DNA from: DATAFT01 sp035544635
Lineage (GTDB): Bacteria > Acidobacteriota > Thermoanaerobaculia > Multivoradales > Multivoraceae
NCBI GenBank assembly: GCA_035544635.1
Contig: DATKDQ010000207.1
Coordinates: 1 to 15,565, forward strand
Reading direction: 5' to 3'
Length of the DNA stretch: 15,565 nucleotides
The position numbers and the translations under genes are program-made. Below the pieces are notes generated by a model. It worked only from the letters and a program-made list of their open reading frames with translations, was not told the DNA's origin and made no database searches. Each line of letters begins with the position of its first letter. Position 1 is the first letter of the stretch. Below, piece by piece: positions 14,528 to 15,565 of the stretch.

Positions 14528-15565
14528 TTACGTCCCGATCCGCTCGAGCTGGAACAGCGGGCTCTCGAGGCTCTTGCCGCGCCGCAGGTCGATCGTGCCC
14601 TCGAGGCTCCACAGGTTCTCGCCCTCGGGGTCGACCAGGGTCTGGCGCACCCGCCACACCCGCGGTGAGACGACGTCGATCCGGGTGAGATCGGCGACGC
14701 GGGCGCGAGCCGAGAAGTCGAGCTCGGCGTGCTCGGCGAAGTACGGCGCGAGCGCGGTCTGGAAGCGATCCTCGGTCCACGGCTCGCCGTCTTCCACCCG
14801 GCGCACGCTCGCCACCGCCTCCTCCCAGTCGTGGTGGGCGAGCGCCCGCACCAGGTAGTGGAGCTCGGCGCGCACGCGCGCGGCGAACACGCGCGGGTCG
14901 CCGAGCAGCTCCTGATCGCGGATGAGGCGCTTGATCTTCTCGGCGTCGTCGCGGCGCTCGAGGCGCAGCTCGGGGTGGAGCATCGCCTCCCACTCCTCGA
15001 GCAGGCTGGCGTCGGTGTGCTCGACGGTGGTGCGCAGGAACGCCTTGATGTCGAGCAGGACCTCGTCCTGCGCGTTCTTCGGCACGCTCTGGCTCACGGT
15101 CTTGAAGAGCTGCGACAGGTAGCGCAGCAGGAGACCCTCGCTGCGCTCGAGGCCGTAGCGGCGGACGTAGTCGTTGAAGCCGGCGTAGGTCTCGAACATG
15201 TCGCGCCCGATCGACTTGGGGCGGATGTTGTCGCTCCCCACCCAGGGGTGGATCCGGCGGAACCGGTTGAAGCTCTCGTAGACGAACTCCGCCCTGGGCT
15301 TGGGCCAGGTCACCTTCTCCAGCTTCTCGATGCGCTCCTCCCAGGGCAGGCCCTGGGCCTTGAGCCGGGCCATCAGCTCGTCGCGGTAGACGTCCTGCTG
15401 GCGGTAGAGGACCGCCATCGGATCCTCGAGCACCGACTCGGCGAGCGTGAGCACGTCGAGCGAGTAGTCGGGGGCGACGGGGTCGAGCCGCTCGATCGTC
15501 TCCACCAGGAAGAGCGAGAGCTGCTGGTGGAGCGAGAAGTTGAACTGCAGGTCCTCGTTGACGAC
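14528..15565 (-). CDS. DEAD/DEAH-box helicase, DUF3516 C-terminal part, partial
   Basis: The visible 345 residues are the C-terminal part of a larger protein that enters from the right edge; the helicase motor domains lie outside the window. The segments FNFSLHQQLSLFLVETIERL, SLDVLTLAESVLEDP, FNRFRRIHPWVGSDNIRPKS and YGLERSEGLLLRYLSQLFKT match what I know of the DUF3516 domain, which is found fused behind DEAD/DEAH helicase domains in actinobacteria, Myxococcota and others. The role is probably RNA or DNA unwinding, but the target is unknown. The C-terminus (VWRVRQTLVDPEGENLWSLEGTIDLR) is a beta-rich end. The TAA stop is at 14528-14530, and the hairpin repeat E3 follows at once. Confidence 0.85.
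   Translation of the reverse strand, partial: VVNEDLQFNFSLHQQLSLFLVETIERLDPVAPDYSLDVLTLAESVLEDPMAVLYRQQDVYRDELMARLKAQGLPWEERIEKLEKVTWPKPRAEFVYESFNRFRRIHPWVGSDNIRPKSIGRDMFETYAGFNDYVRRYGLERSEGLLLRYLSQLFKTVSQSVPKNAQDEVLLDIKAFLRTTVEHTDASLLEEWEAMLHPELRLERRDDAEKIKRLIRDQELLGDPRVFAARVRAELHYLVRALAHHDWEEAVASVRRVEDGEPWTEDRFQTALAPYFAEHAELDFSARARVADLTRIDVVSPRVWRVRQTLVDPEGENLWSLEGTIDLRRGKSLESPLFQLERIGT

Overview
This is a GC-rich bacterial chromosomal segment with densely packed genes. The content (a multihaem cytochrome plus molybdopterin-type respiratory module, a DEAD/DEAH helicase with a DUF3516 tail, and several secreted peptidase and beta-propeller proteins) suggests a Gram-negative environmental lineage of the Myxococcota, former Deltaproteobacteria or Acidobacteriota kind. 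There is no rRNA or other marker here that fixes the taxon. I saw no tRNA, rRNA, CRISPR array, transposase or phage gene.

Layout. Positions 1-1092 (minus) hold the start of a respiratory operon: a pentahaem lipoprotein cytochrome c followed by the N-terminus of a molybdopterin-oxidoreductase-family subunit. This is the ActA-ActB (alternative complex III) or QrcA-QrcB pattern, and it continues off the left edge. A SAM methyltransferase diverges from it (1045-1689, plus). An acyl-CoA synthetase follows on the minus strand (1785-3320) with a clear promoter. Positions 3579-6278 (minus) are a three-gene operon: an XRE regulator, a TPR protein and an exported protein of unknown function. Its promoter carries a palindrome over the -10 box, which suggests self-repression. 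An endonuclease III homologue (6444-7202, plus) diverges from it.

Positions 7237-11162 (minus) hold an M1-like zinc peptidase whose stop codon overlaps the start of a MutS-family ATPase. A divergent pair on the plus strand (11298-14368) encodes a PD40 beta-propeller protein and an M28 peptidase with PA and PDZ domains, also joined by a start/stop overlap. The window ends with the C-terminal part of a DUF3516 helicase (14528-15565, minus).

The most unusual feature is not protein-coding. A structured repeat of about 65-90 bases occurs at three separate places (1681-1746 on plus; 3404-3577 on minus as a perfect 80-bp tandem duplication; 14435-14522 on minus). Each copy lies directly behind the stop codon of a gene in the same orientation. 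All three share an apical TGCT-GNNT-AGCA hairpin, a spacer of 22-23 bases and a second hairpin GCGCCG-NNNN-CGGCGC. Between copies, the stem bases change together so that pairing is kept. This looks like a dispersed family of gene-end hairpin elements, either terminators or REP-like mobile repeats.
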